Shown here one piece after another: positions 1-6,578 of a stretch of 56,000 nt of DNA; the first letter of the stretch is position 1; each line of letters begins with the position of its first letter. A program made the position numbers and the translations under genes. This DNA comes from UBA11475 sp045655805 (lineage in GTDB: Bacteria > Bacillota > Clostridia > Christensenellales > Borkfalkiaceae). The stretch covers positions 1 to 56,000 of the forward strand of contig JAZOPZ010000001.1 in the NCBI GenBank assembly GCA_045655805.1. The letters run 5' to 3'. The notes below the pieces were generated by a model that saw nothing but the letters and a program-made list of their open reading frames with translations, was not told the DNA's origin and made no database searches.

Positions 1-153
1 ACTACCGTCAGCGTGGATTTTTTTAACCTTATAAGCACAAGCGTGATGTTGTATTTGTTTAATTTGAATAAAACAATTCAAGTACGGGTGTTTTATAACT
101 GGTACTGTTTTTGTGCCTAATGAAACGTAGTCACTTAAATCACTTAAATACAT
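1..153 (-). CDS. Partial hypothetical protein (N-terminal 51 residues)
   Basis: An open frame runs leftward from an ATG at 151-153 to the window edge without a stop. A good ribosome binding site (GGAAGGA) lies about ten bases upstream, which fixes the start. The visible peptide begins MYLSDLSDYVSLGTKTVP and is mildly basic further on. I do not recognise the family. It is co-directional with the two small genes at 369-1032 and is probably part of the same mobile-element operon. The rest of the gene is outside the window. Confidence 0.6.
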   Translation of the reverse strand, partial: MYLSDLSDYVSLGTKTVPVIKHPYLNCFIQIKQIQHHACAYKVKKIHADGS

Positions 154-170
154 AATTTTTTCATCCTTCC

Positions 171-368
171 TTTTTTGTTTTGAACACGGCGCTTTTTGTA
201 TGAAAAAAATAACAAATATTAAAAGGAAGATGTACTCGAAAAAAGTTAAAAAAGCGCCGTGCTCTTTATTGCAAAGCGTTTGGGTAAACGCCTTTGCCGT
301 AAATCTTACCTTTAAGGTTTCCCGGGGCGCGCTTTATAAAACGGCTCCCGGGCTCTTTTGTTGTTAAA
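171..368 (-). other. Structured spacer with several inverted repeats
   Basis: This gap between two leftward genes is full of dyads. CCCGGG occurs at 321-326 and 347-352, bracketing a 20-base spacer. ACCTTTAAGGT at 308-318 is a short palindrome. GCAAAGCGTTT at 271-281 pairs with 286-297 with a single bulged base. CACGGCGCTTTTT at 185-197 pairs with its complement at 249-261. Read on the minus strand the last GC-rich arm is followed by T residues, so part of this may be a terminator. An open frame without ATG also crosses it. I see no proven gene. Confidence 0.45.
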
Positions 369-719
369 TTAAAAACTTTCTAATAAACCTGGTTGAAATA
401 AAATTCTTTGAATTTCTTCTGCTGATAGTGTTTCACCACTTGCAGGTTTATTGTTTTTAGTTCTGCGTGACGGGGTGCGATAAATTAGCCCCGTATGTAT
501 ATCTTTTTGCTGAACGAATTGCTTGCGCATACGGTACGAAAAATGTTCTAGCGTAACCGTCGTCGAGTATTTTTTGTGTACTTCAAACAATACGTAACGC
601 CCATTTTCCAAAATTTCACCAAAAAAACGATACGTTTCTTGACAAGGTATTCCGTCTTTTAAGCGCCTAAAAGTGTATAACACGTTTTCTTCAGGTACGT
701 ATAGAACTCTTTTCTTCAT
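369..719 (-). CDS. Hypothetical mobile-element protein, paralogue of the upstream gene
   Basis: A 116-residue basic protein starting MKKRVLYVPEENVLYTF. I chose the ATG at 717-719 because AAGGGGG sits six bases upstream; a longer TTG start at 740 has no good binding site. Its first 75 residues align with the preceding gene's product: V-YTF near the start, YRFFG or YRWFG, a GR-x3-F element and FSY about 25 residues later. The C-terminal 40 residues are unrelated and rich in K, R and S. The start overlaps the end of the upstream gene by 29 bases, implying translational coupling. Function unknown; it may be a regulator or small structural protein of the integrated element. Confidence 0.7.
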   Translation of the reverse strand: MKKRVLYVPEENVLYTFRRLKDGIPCQETYRFFGEILENGRYVLFEVHKKYSTTVTLEHFSYRMRKQFVQQKDIHTGLIYRTPSRRTKNNKPASGETLSAEEIQRILFQPGLLESF

Positions 720-1032
720 AAACGCCCCCTTCGTAATCAATTACTTGATTTACTCCAAATATTGAAAGTTGCTCGTCCGGTGCAAGCGCAGACGGTACTG
801 CCTTGGCGCAAATAAGTTCGTTTTCTAATAAATAAGAAAATCGGCTTACTTCTAAATGAAAGTAGTCCCCGTTTTTGCAGTCGAACATTAAAAGACGACC
901 TTTGTCGTCATACTGTCCGAACCAACGGTAAACGCTACTTTTCACTTTAGTTAGCCGACTTGCCGGTAGAAGTTTAAACGTATATTCAACGTTTAACTCT
1001 GGTAACGTGTTGAATCCTTTTTGTGTAGTCAT
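691..1032 (-). CDS. Hypothetical mobile-element protein, first of a paralogous pair
   Basis: A 113-residue protein, ATG at 1030-1032 with AAAAGGATGG upstream. Visible shared elements with the next gene downstream are NVEYTF, YRWFG, GRLLMF and FSYLLENEL. No transmembrane segment, cysteine cluster or known catalytic motif is evident. It is transcribed divergently from the XRE repressor at 1153, so it is a likely target of that repressor. The family is not one I recognise. The duplication followed by C-terminal divergence suggests two related binding proteins rather than enzymes, but this is inference. Confidence 0.7.
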   Translation of the reverse strand: MTTQKGFNTLPELNVEYTFKLLPASRLTKVKSSVYRWFGQYDDKGRLLMFDCKNGDYFHLEVSRFSYLLENELICAKAVPSALAPDEQLSIFGVNQVIDYEGGVYEEKSSIRT

Positions 1033-1152
1033 ATTTTTTCCATCCTTTTTAATTTTGCAATATTTTTTTACACTTCTAATTTATAGAATTTTTACACATT
1101 TTAATTTTTTTTGTTTAATTTGTGATAAAATAAAACAAAAAGGGGTATCATT
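1033..1152. promoter_or_regulatory. Divergent promoter region with candidate operator
   Basis: The AT-rich gap between the divergent genes holds an imperfect palindrome TTCTAATTTATAGAA at 1074-1088, flanked by two copies of TTTTTACAC (1065-1073 and 1089-1097) spaced 24 bases apart. An extended -10-like TGTGATAAAAT lies at 1121-1131 for the rightward gene. The layout suits autoregulation by the XRE protein; no binding data are available. Confidence 0.5.
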
Positions 1153-1515
1153 ATGATTAAAAGACTAAAAGAATTACGCTTAAATAAAAATTTAACGCAA
1201 ACAAAACTAGCAGAAAAATTTGGCATCACTTATTCTAATATCGGCGAATGGGAGCGCGGAAAGTCAGAACCATCCACAAATATGCTTATTAAACTTGCCA
1301 ACTTTTTTAACGTTAGTATTGACTATCTAGTTGGCCGTGAAAACTTCAGCAACGTTACCGTAAGTGCGTCGGTACAAGGTTTGACTTCCCAGGAAGAACG
1401 TTTGCTTATGGCATTTAAAAAGTTGGATGATTCAGAACGTGATAAAATAATTTACGACGCTGAATATTTCGCCAGCAAATACCATGCAAAGAACATTACC
1501 TTAAAAAGCCTTTAA
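1153..1515 (+). CDS. XRE-family transcriptional repressor
   Basis: A 120-residue DNA-binding protein with a typical N-terminal HTH_3 domain over residues 1-62 (LTQTKLAEKFGIT for the turn region, then NIGEWERGKSEPS and SIDYLVGR). The C-terminal 55 residues form a short acidic helical tail containing KKLDDSERDKI and AEYFASKY. The same tail recurs in the XRE protein at 2932, so the two are paralogues of one family. AGGGG lies seven bases before the ATG. Facing the divergent pair at 369-1032, it probably keeps the element's genes off, like phage or ICE repressors. It lacks a LexA-like or ImmA-linked protease domain. Confidence 0.88.
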   Translation: MIKRLKELRLNKNLTQTKLAEKFGITYSNIGEWERGKSEPSTNMLIKLANFFNVSIDYLVGRENFSNVTVSASVQGLTSQEERLLMAFKKLDDSERDKIIYDAEYFASKYHAKNITLKSL

Positions 1516-1546
1516 TAGGCTAATTAAAAACTAATAAAAATAACTA

Positions 1547-1578
1547 GTGGGGTTATTTATGATAGCCCTGCTTTTTTT
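1547..1578 (+). terminator. Intrinsic terminator of the first XRE gene
   Basis: GTGGGGTTA at 1547-1555 pairs with TAGCCCTGC at 1563-1571 (some G-U pairs), followed by seven T residues. Confidence 0.7.
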
Positions 1579-1648
1579 GTTTTAAAAAATCCCCTTTTCC
1601 CTTTTTTCTCCTTTTTAAGCCCGTAGGCTGATTTTTATTTGTAATGCC

Positions 1649-1711
1649 TGGCTTAACCGTATTTTGTGATAATTGCTAAATTTTTTGATTTTTTTTAAAC
1701 ACGGTTAGCCA
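1649..1711. repeat. Imperfect inverted repeat in the 284-base gap before the membrane protein
   Basis: TGGCTTAACCGT at 1649-1660 and ACGGTTAGCCA at 1701-1711 are complementary except for one extra base, with a 40-base AT-rich spacer. It may be an operator or a weak hairpin. Downstream, TATAAT at 1751-1756 is a plausible -10 for the gene at 1800. I see no other gene in 1579-1799. Confidence 0.4.
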
Positions 1712-1799
1712 AACACACATAAACACCTTTACTAAAAACGCCTTTTGTGATATAATGAAGTTGCTAAACAAATTAAATAAAAGGAGGTAAAAGTGATAT

Positions 1800-2450
1800 A
1801 TGTCTGAATGGTTGGTAACCCTTATCATTTCTCTTTCATCATCTGCAGTAACCGTTCTTCTTTCTTTTTTAACAAGTCTTGCTATAACAAAAAGAGATGA
1901 AATGAAGAAATTCCCAAAACTTAAAATCTACGTAGATAATGTAAACGGAACAACTTTTTTTGATGGTTTTTCTATTTTTTATTCAATGGAACTTCATAAA
2001 GATTTTTTAATAATGAAACTTAACGTAGATAACTGTTCAAACGGTAGTGGTGATTTCTATAATGTTAGGCTAGAATACAAATCTTCGCTTTCAAAACAAA
2101 AATATGCAACCCCTATTGACATAGCCACACTTCCCAAAGACAGTGATATAGACGCTTATCTTAAAAGCCAAAATATAACTAAAGACAACTGTTTCTATGA
2201 CAAATTATTTTTGGATTCACGTACTTGTAAAACGGTCTTCTTCGTATTCTTTATTGAAAATTACTCAACAACTTACACAAACAAATTTATTTTGCATTAT
2301 AAACAAAGTAGTTTATCGAATAAGTGTCGCCGGGCGAAAGTTAAGGTCAATGGCTCTATTTGTCGCCCCCAAAACTGTACATCAACACAACGACTGGAAG
2401 ACCGAAAAAAATACGTCCATAAAACCAACTCGCCAAAGAGCAAGGATTAA
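1800..2450 (+). CDS. Hypothetical single-pass membrane protein of the mobile element
   Basis: A 216-residue protein with one N-terminal hydrophobic segment at about residues 4-30 (LVTLIISLSSSAVTVLLSF is its core), followed by a charged turn KRDEMKKF and a soluble domain. The domain contains a short cysteine pattern late (NKCRR, ICRPQNC) and ends in a very basic tail. A strong AAGGAGGT precedes the ATG by about twelve bases. I do not recognise the family; small membrane-anchored proteins of this layout occur as accessory or exclusion factors in integrated elements, but nothing here proves that. Its stop codon overlaps the stop of the convergent gene at 2447. Confidence 0.7.
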   Translation: MSEWLVTLIISLSSSAVTVLLSFLTSLAITKRDEMKKFPKLKIYVDNVNGTTFFDGFSIFYSMELHKDFLIMKLNVDNCSNGSGDFYNVRLEYKSSLSKQKYATPIDIATLPKDSDIDAYLKSQNITKDNCFYDKLFLDSRTCKTVFFVFFIENYSTTYTNKFILHYKQSSLSNKCRRAKVKVNGSICRPQNCTSTQRLEDRKKYVHKTNSPKSKD

Positions 2451-2463
2451 ACTTCTTGCTCTT
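2436..2463. terminator. Shared bidirectional terminator
   Basis: AAGAGCAAG at 2436-2444 and CTTGCTCTT at 2455-2463 form a nine-pair stem followed by T-rich sequence on the plus strand. The stop codons of both convergent genes lie inside the loop. Confidence 0.75.
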
Positions 2464-2812
2464 TTATTTTTTTTAAAAATATTTGCAGGCAAATTACGTC
2501 ACGGAATAGACTGTCATAAGGAATTACTTCAGTATCAACGCTTATAAGTGCAAACCCACAAATAAAATTTACAAACGTTCTTTTGGGCGTTTTGTAGAAA
2601 GAATTTTCATCTTTCATTATTTTAAGGATTTTACGATACCCCATTCGCGTTAAAATTGATAAATCTACTGCCAACATTGGCTCGGATGCAAGTATTTCAA
2701 AAAAAGAAGAAAACTCGTTTTTGAATTTTAAATAAAATTCACAACGACTTTCTTTTGTCGGACCTATTGCATTCATAATCAATAGACTTTTTGCAAATAA
2801 ACTGGTTTTCAT
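2447..2812 (-). CDS. Hypothetical protein divergent from the second XRE gene
   Basis: A 121-residue protein starting MKTSLFAKSLLIMNA, ATG at 2810-2812 with AAAGGAA upstream. It is mixed in composition, with amphipathic helices and no clear transmembrane segment or metal site. It faces the XRE gene at 2932 across a spacer with two near-perfect operator-like palindromes, so it is very likely controlled by that repressor. The product could be an antirepressor or small effector. I do not recognise it. Confidence 0.62.
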   Translation of the reverse strand: MKTSLFAKSLLIMNAIGPTKESRCEFYLKFKNEFSSFFEILASEPMLAVDLSILTRMGYRKILKIMKDENSFYKTPKRTFVNFICGFALISVDTEVIPYDSLFRDVICLQIFLKKIKEQEV

Positions 2813-2829
2813 GGCAATTCCTTTTCTTT

Positions 2830-2909
2830 GAGCAATATTTGCTCTTTTATTTATTTATTATCATAATTTTTGCTCATTGTCAATATTTTAGAGCAATTTT
2901 TGCTACAAT
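2830..2909. promoter_or_regulatory. Divergent promoters with repeated GAGCAA-N3-TTGCTC operators
   Basis: GAGCAATATTTGCTC (2830-2844) is a perfect palindrome and GAGCAATTTTTGCTA (2891-2905) is the same site with one change; a half site TTGCTC lies at 2870-2875. The second site overlaps an extended -10 (TGCTACAAT, 2901-2909) for the rightward XRE gene. On the minus strand TTGACA (2884-2879) and GATAAT (2862-2857) are 16 bases apart for the leftward gene. This is a classic autorepressor arrangement. Confidence 0.75.
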
Positions 2910-2931
2910 TTTTTTAAAAAAGGTAAAAATT

Positions 2932-3303
2932 ATGAAAATTTTTGAAAAAATCAAAGCATTAAGAACTGAAAAAAACATTACTCAACAATTTTTAAGCGAT
3001 TCTTTAAGCGTTCCTCGTTATGTTATTTCAAACTGGGAACAAGCGCGTTCTGAACCTGATCTTGCAGATATTTCAAAACTTGCTGATTTTTTTGAATGCT
3101 CCGTAGATTATTTGCTCGGGCGTGAAGACGACTTCGGCAACATTGTAGTGAATACGCCAGAACTCCCTGGCATTGAAAAACGGCTTTTAAATGCTTTTAG
3201 AGTACTGGACGACGATGAAAAAGACAAGATTGTTTCAGATACAGAATACTTTGCAGTAAAACACGGTTACAACGCGCCGTTAAAGTTTGTGAAACGCGCT
3301 TAA
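2932..3303 (+). CDS. XRE-family transcriptional repressor, second copy
   Basis: A 123-residue regulator with an N-terminal HTH_3 domain (ITQQFLSDSLSVPRYVISNW as recognition region, then SVDYLLGRED) and a C-terminal tail FRVLDDDEKDKIVSDTEYF that matches the tail of the first XRE protein. The ATG at 2932 is preceded by AAAAAGG; upstream in-frame ATGs fall in the operator region and lack a binding site. It should bind the GAGCAA palindromes upstream. The second repressor in the same element may form a two-repressor switch or be a relic of a second element; the sequence does not decide. Confidence 0.88.
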   Translation: MKIFEKIKALRTEKNITQQFLSDSLSVPRYVISNWEQARSEPDLADISKLADFFECSVDYLLGREDDFGNIVVNTPELPGIEKRLLNAFRVLDDDEKDKIVSDTEYFAVKHGYNAPLKFVKRA

Positions 3304-3318
3304 GCAGTAATAAAAAAA

Positions 3319-3355
3319 TAACTCGGTTTTTGTCTTGTAGAAAAAAACCGAGTTA
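3319..3355. terminator. Long hairpin after the second XRE gene
   Basis: TAACTCGGTTTTT (3319-3331) pairs with AAAAACCGAGTTA (3343-3355). T residues follow only on the minus strand, but A and T tracts inside the stem make it plausible as a bidirectional terminator. Confidence 0.6.
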
Positions 3356-3429
3356 AAAGTAGTATTAAATTTAAATTAAAAAAATGTGTTATAGTAACGT
3401 TGCGCGCAAATAAATTTTACGGAGTTACT

Positions 3430-3648
3430 ATGACTGAAGACTTACAATACATTGAAAACGCTTTACGCGACCTTGCTTTTTACGTGCACGCCTGCATAAC
3501 GAAACAAGAACGCGAGAGATTCAGAAGACAATTCTTCCTTGTTGGGGGAAAAAACGACCCGTCGATACGGGTCGAAAGTGATGTTTTAAAACTAAATAGG
3601 GAAAAGACAACGAAACGGTTAACTTTTACAAAAAAGGAGTTAACTATT
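3430..3648 (+). other. Open in-frame segment upstream of the integrase (extension or separate leader peptide)
   Basis: ATG at 3430 has ACGGAGTT upstream and opens a frame that continues into the integrase without a stop. The first 42 codons look protein-like (QYIENALRDLAFYVHA; ERERFRRQFFLVGG). The latter part carries a perfect eight-pair hairpin CGACCCGT/ACGGGTCG (3555-3574), then GTTAACT and AGTTAAC copies bracketing the integrase ribosome binding site. This may be an integrase N-terminal extension or a fused small gene such as an excisionase-like protein with translational control of the integrase. Confidence 0.45.
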
Positions 3649-4701
3649 ATGCCACAAAGAATTAAAAATCTATTTGCCTGCAAAGACTATATCGTTTACT
3701 ACCGAACACGCGCTAACGGTTGCCACGAAGCACGCCTGCGTTGTGACGGTTATAATATATCGGTATCTTCGAAGAACTTAACCGTATTAAAAGAGAAGTT
3801 TTTGCAAGAATTTATGCGCCAATCAGGCGAACTTGAACCACAAGAAGAACAAATCCCGACAAAATCAGCCGAAACCGTGCTTTTTAGCGACTATTTGACC
3901 GAGTGGTTAAACATAAAAGAACGTACGGTTAAAGCGTCAACGTTTGCGCATTATACGCAAACTGCAAACCTTTATATTTACCCCAAATTTAAAGGGCGCA
4001 CGCTTGCATCCATTACGCGCAGCGAACTTCAGGAATACCTTTTTTCTTTTGTTGACGCCGAAAAACACCGTACGGCTGAAAAAGTGCAACTTATATTACG
4101 TTGCGTTTTTGACGTTGCCTGCGACGACTTCGATTTTCCTTCACCTATGAAGAAAATCGTACTACCTTACCGTGAAGCAAAAAAGGGTTCGGCGCTAACG
4201 TTATCAGAAGAACGTAAACTAGTTGATTTTTGTCTTGAAAACCTTGACCGTCCGGCGACGCACGCTTTGTTAGTTCTGCTTTACTTCGGACTGCGCCGAA
4301 GTGAACTTGCGACGCTTACGGTACAAAACGAAACGTTGACCTGCGTTACTTCAAAACTTCGGAAAGGAAGAAACGAAGTCCCACGCTCGATTCCGTTTAC
4401 ACCGGTTTTTAAAAGAGTTTCAGAGAACGTTAACTTTGAATATGCAAAGAACGTTAACCTTTCGACGCTCAATACAACGTTGAAACGCTTGTTGCCGAAT
4501 CACCACGTTCACGAACTGCGCTACACTTTTATCACCAGGTGCAAAGAGTGTGGAGTAAACCCAGAAATCGTTATGCTTTGGGACGGACACGAAGAAGACA
4601 AAGACGTTCGCTCATCTAAAGTTGACCGTGGTTATACGGATTATTCGCCAGAATACCAACTGAAACAAGCAAAACTTGTAAACTACGACTTGCCTTTTTA
4701 A
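3649..4701 (+). CDS. Tyrosine-family site-specific integrase
   Basis: A 350-residue recombinase that would catalyse integration and excision of the element. Order: N-terminal arm-type DNA-binding region with MPQRIKNLF near the start, core-binding SAM-like domain about residues 75-170, catalytic domain from 180. Catalytic residues visible are Arg in YFGLRRSEL, HELR in HHVHELRYTF, His in LWDGHEE and the Tyr nucleophile in GYTDYSPEY. The ATG at 3649 has AAAAAAGGAG eight bases upstream. The frame is open further upstream to an ATG at 3430 with its own GGAG, giving a possible 73-residue extension. The gene reads directly into the 3' end of tRNA-Gln, as expected for tRNA-targeting integrases. Confidence 0.93.
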   Translation: MPQRIKNLFACKDYIVYYRTRANGCHEARLRCDGYNISVSSKNLTVLKEKFLQEFMRQSGELEPQEEQIPTKSAETVLFSDYLTEWLNIKERTVKASTFAHYTQTANLYIYPKFKGRTLASITRSELQEYLFSFVDAEKHRTAEKVQLILRCVFDVACDDFDFPSPMKKIVLPYREAKKGSALTLSEERKLVDFCLENLDRPATHALLVLLYFGLRRSELATLTVQNETLTCVTSKLRKGRNEVPRSIPFTPVFKRVSENVNFEYAKNVNLSTLNTTLKRLLPNHHVHELRYTFITRCKECGVNPEIVMLWDGHEEDKDVRSSKVDRGYTDYSPEYQLKQAKLVNYDLPF

Positions 4702-4738
4702 GTGTTCGCTAGTCCCCAAACGCTCCCCTATCGGCTTA

Positions 4739-4767
4739 TTTTAGCGCTATTTTTAGCACTTTTTAGC
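4739..4767. repeat. Three TTTTAGC direct repeats near the attachment site
   Basis: TTTTAGC occurs at 4739-4745, 4751-4757 and 4761-4767, between the integrase and tRNA-Gln. Short direct repeats at this position are typical of arm-type integrase binding sites; inference only. Confidence 0.45.
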
Positions 4768-4768
4768 C

Positions 4769-4799
4769 GTTTTGCCTAAAATCAGGCAAAACCTTTTTG
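4769..4799 (+). terminator. Intrinsic terminator of the integrase
   Basis: GTTTTGCCT (4769-4777) pairs perfectly with AGGCAAAAC (4784-4792), followed by CCTTTTT. Confidence 0.75.
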
Positions 4800-4843
4800 A
4801 AGTTAAAAGCCCTTGGTTTTACCTTGGGTTTTTTCTTTTTTCT

Positions 4844-4918
4844 TGGCAGGGGTGGCAGGATTTGAACCTACGAATAACGGAGTCAGAATCCGTTGCCTTA
4901 CCGCTTGGCGACACCCCT
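4844..4918 (-). tRNA. tRNA-Gln(CTG), presumed integration site
   Basis: Minus-strand cloverleaf of 75 bases: acceptor AGGGGTG with CACCCCT, D-arm after TCGCCAAGCGG, anticodon stem ACGGA/TCCGT with loop TTCTGAC (anticodon CTG), T-loop TTCAAAT, discriminator G and an encoded CCA at 4846-4844. The 3' end faces the integrase gene 142 bases away, so the T-arm/3' end is the likely att core. A repeat of this 3' end would be expected at the other end of the element, outside the window. Confidence 0.93.
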
Positions 4919-5036
4919 AAATTTTGCTATTTTAGTGTATCATTTTTAACGATAAATTGCAATATAAAAATCAAAAAAACAACCGTTTATTATAAAAAAG
5001 AACTATACCTTTTATAAAATCGTTTAGTAAAAAGTA

Positions 5037-5146
5037 TTGACTTTTTTGCTTAAAATCGTATATAATAATTATGGCGTACAGCCAGATACGTATACTAGTC
5101 ACATATCAACCCGCGTCTTGCTTAATAGCCGGCGCGGTTTTTTATT
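5037..5146 (+). ncRNA. Candidate short orphan transcript
   Basis: A strong promoter (TTGACT 5037-5042, 18 bases, TATAAT 5061-5066) is followed about 70 bases later by a GC-rich hairpin CCGCG/CGCGG (5111-5115, 5133-5137) and a run of T residues. No gene with a ribosome binding site fits between. It is therefore a discrete short RNA of about 70 bases or an attenuated leader with no gene behind it. I cannot assign it to a known family. Confidence 0.55.
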
Positions 5147-5218
5147 TTTTAAATGATTGTAAAAACATAAACTCAAGTGACAAAAAAGCATTAATAATTT
5201 AGTTGAGATAAAAAAAGA

Positions 5219-5242
5219 GACAAGTTGCAACTTGTCCCTTTT
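5219..5242. terminator. Palindromic bidirectional terminator
   Basis: GACAAGTTGCAACTTGTC (5219-5236) is a perfect 18-base palindrome with A residues before it and CCCTTTTTT after it, so it works on either strand. It probably ends the leftward transcript from 6201. Confidence 0.65.
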
Positions 5243-5361
5243 TTCACTTTAATGATTATATCTTCGTTTATATAACGGATTTAACCTTTCACACTTTTCA
5301 AAAAAATCGTTTGTGATTTCTTTTTGCAATTTTGGCTCGTCTTGGTAAAGTTCTTAATAAA

Positions 5362-6201
5362 CTATTTTTTTATCAAACCTTTAAGTTTTGAGAAATCCTC
5401 CTTCATCCGAGGACGATCAAAAATCAAGCACAACAAAAATGGTATTACTATGAAATAAACAAAGCACCCTGGCAACAAGTAAAAGAACGGCCAAAACTTT
5501 GCCTGCCCCGCATAAGCGCCGTATGGAACGGTCTTCATAAAGTTAGGGGTGAGCCAAGTGAATATTACGGCAATACCGTCCGTTGGCCCCCAAATAAGCG
5601 AAGTATTACGATAACCACAACCTGCTTTTAAGACGTCGTCACCACGCATTGATATTATGCCGAGTTCGCTTTGTAATACTTGATTGCAAATTATAAAGAG
5701 CATTACTGCCATCATGCAGAAAGGCATCTTCCAAACGTTGTGATAATTTAATTGATGAACTTTTAACATAACCATCAAAAGTGGCGCTATAATTATTATC
5801 ATATGACAAATATAAAAACGCCATACGTCAAATAAGAACGCTGATTTATTAAGTGCTTCAGTCGGATAAACGAGCGCTAAAAAACCAGAAATAACGCCTA
5901 TGTAGAACATCCAGTCCTTGCCATTTTGTGTTTTGCTTAAAAACAAGAACGGAAAAGTAAATACACTAACGGCGCAAATATTAATAAACCAAGCGTTTTC
6001 AGCAATCATATCAGGGTTACCCGTATACGGTGGAAACAGTAACCTTAAAAAATGCAGAGCAAAGTTGAAAAATAGCAACGACGCTATAAGCCACTTTTTT
6101 GCCCTGTCGGATTTGTTTCTAAACAAAAAATATAGCAATGTGGTAGAGCCCACTGCAAACAATATAAAAAATATATACCAAAAATTACCAAGTTTAACCA
6201 T
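5362..6201 (-). CDS. YwaF-like (TMEM164-type) integral membrane protein
   Basis: A 279-residue protein with about seven hydrophobic segments, a layout and length matching the YwaF/TP0381 family of unknown function. Visible hallmarks are an N-terminal helix, ALHFLRLLFPPYTGN, an early ENAWFINICAVSVFTFPFLF segment and a late loop with WGPTDG and WLTPNF. ATG at 6199-6201 follows GGAGGC. It is monocistronic, lying between two hairpins. Some family members act in ether- or phospholipid handling, but that is not shown for this one. The 125 bases after its stop hold a stop-bounded frame of about 34 codons without a start codon. Confidence 0.75.
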   Translation of the reverse strand: MVKLGNFWYIFFILFAVGSTTLLYFLFRNKSDRAKKWLIASLLFFNFALHFLRLLFPPYTGNPDMIAENAWFINICAVSVFTFPFLFLSKTQNGKDWMFYIGVISGFLALVYPTEALNKSAFLFDVWRFYICHMIIIIAPLLMVMLKVHQLNYHNVWKMPFCMMAVMLFIICNQVLQSELGIISMRGDDVLKAGCGYRNTSLIWGPTDGIAVIFTWLTPNFMKTVPYGAYAGQAKFWPFFYLLPGCFVYFIVIPFLLCLIFDRPRMKEDFSKLKGLIKK

Positions 6202-6264
6202 AGTTGCCTCCTTTAAACATTATAACATATACGCGTATGGTTTGCAATAGATAGTTAATAACAT

Positions 6265-6290
6265 AAAAAAGACGCCGAAGCGTCTTTTTT
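6265..6290. terminator. Bidirectional terminator
   Basis: AAAAAAGACGC, loop CGAA, then GCGTCTTTTTT: a five-pair GC stem with A and T tails on both sides, directly after the stop of the small gene at 6293. Confidence 0.85.
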
Positions 6291-6292
6291 AA

Positions 6293-6514
6293 TTAGAACA
6301 TTTTTTGAGCGTTTGCTTTTGATACTCTTTCGATTTTTTCTACAGTATATTTAGATGCAGAACCACCGTTAGTGTATAAGAAGTAAAGACCTTCCGGTGT
6401 TTGGTAAAGAGTTTCTTCATAACCGGTTGGATCACCGTAAACGCCTACTGCGTTCTTTTTGATAACCGTTGCTGTTTCGGTATCATAAACTTTGTTACAG
6501 ATTGTTTTTTGCAT
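6293..6514 (-). CDS. Small conserved hypothetical protein (73 aa)
   Basis: The ATG at 6512-6514 (MQKTICNKVYDTE) is preceded by AAAGGAGAT; a longer in-frame start upstream lacks this. The protein is compact with an aromatic/glycine pattern: YGDPTGYEETLYQT, GLYFLYTNGGS and a basic C-terminus. The pattern resembles small proteins of unknown function scattered through Clostridia genomes and mobile elements, where the GYEE-LY and YFLY-NGG elements recur. No signal peptide or metal site. It sits alone between the AEC transporter and a terminator. Function unknown. Confidence 0.75.
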   Translation of the reverse strand: MQKTICNKVYDTETATVIKKNAVGVYGDPTGYEETLYQTPEGLYFLYTNGGSASKYTVEKIERVSKANAQKMF

Positions 6515-6578
6515 TTTTTCTATCTCCTTTATCTTTCGATGCAGATATTTTAGCACTTACTATACGGTTTGTCAACTA

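Noticed and set aside
248..385. Minus-strand frame ending in GKIYGKGVYPNALQ before a TAA
   Set aside because: No ATG or ribosome site; it overlaps strong dyads, so RNA structure or chance is the simpler explanation.
4772..5017. Frame across the tRNA-Gln gene
   Set aside because: Shadow of the tRNA; no ribosome site.
5071..5205. ATG-started 44-codon frame at the predicted start of the orphan transcript
   Set aside because: It would be leaderless and would run through the terminator hairpin; composition not convincing.
5237..5361. Open frame on the minus strand (ELYQDEPKLQKEI...) after the YwaF-like gene
   Set aside because: It looks protein-like but follows an in-frame stop and has no start codon; possibly a gene remnant, not annotated.
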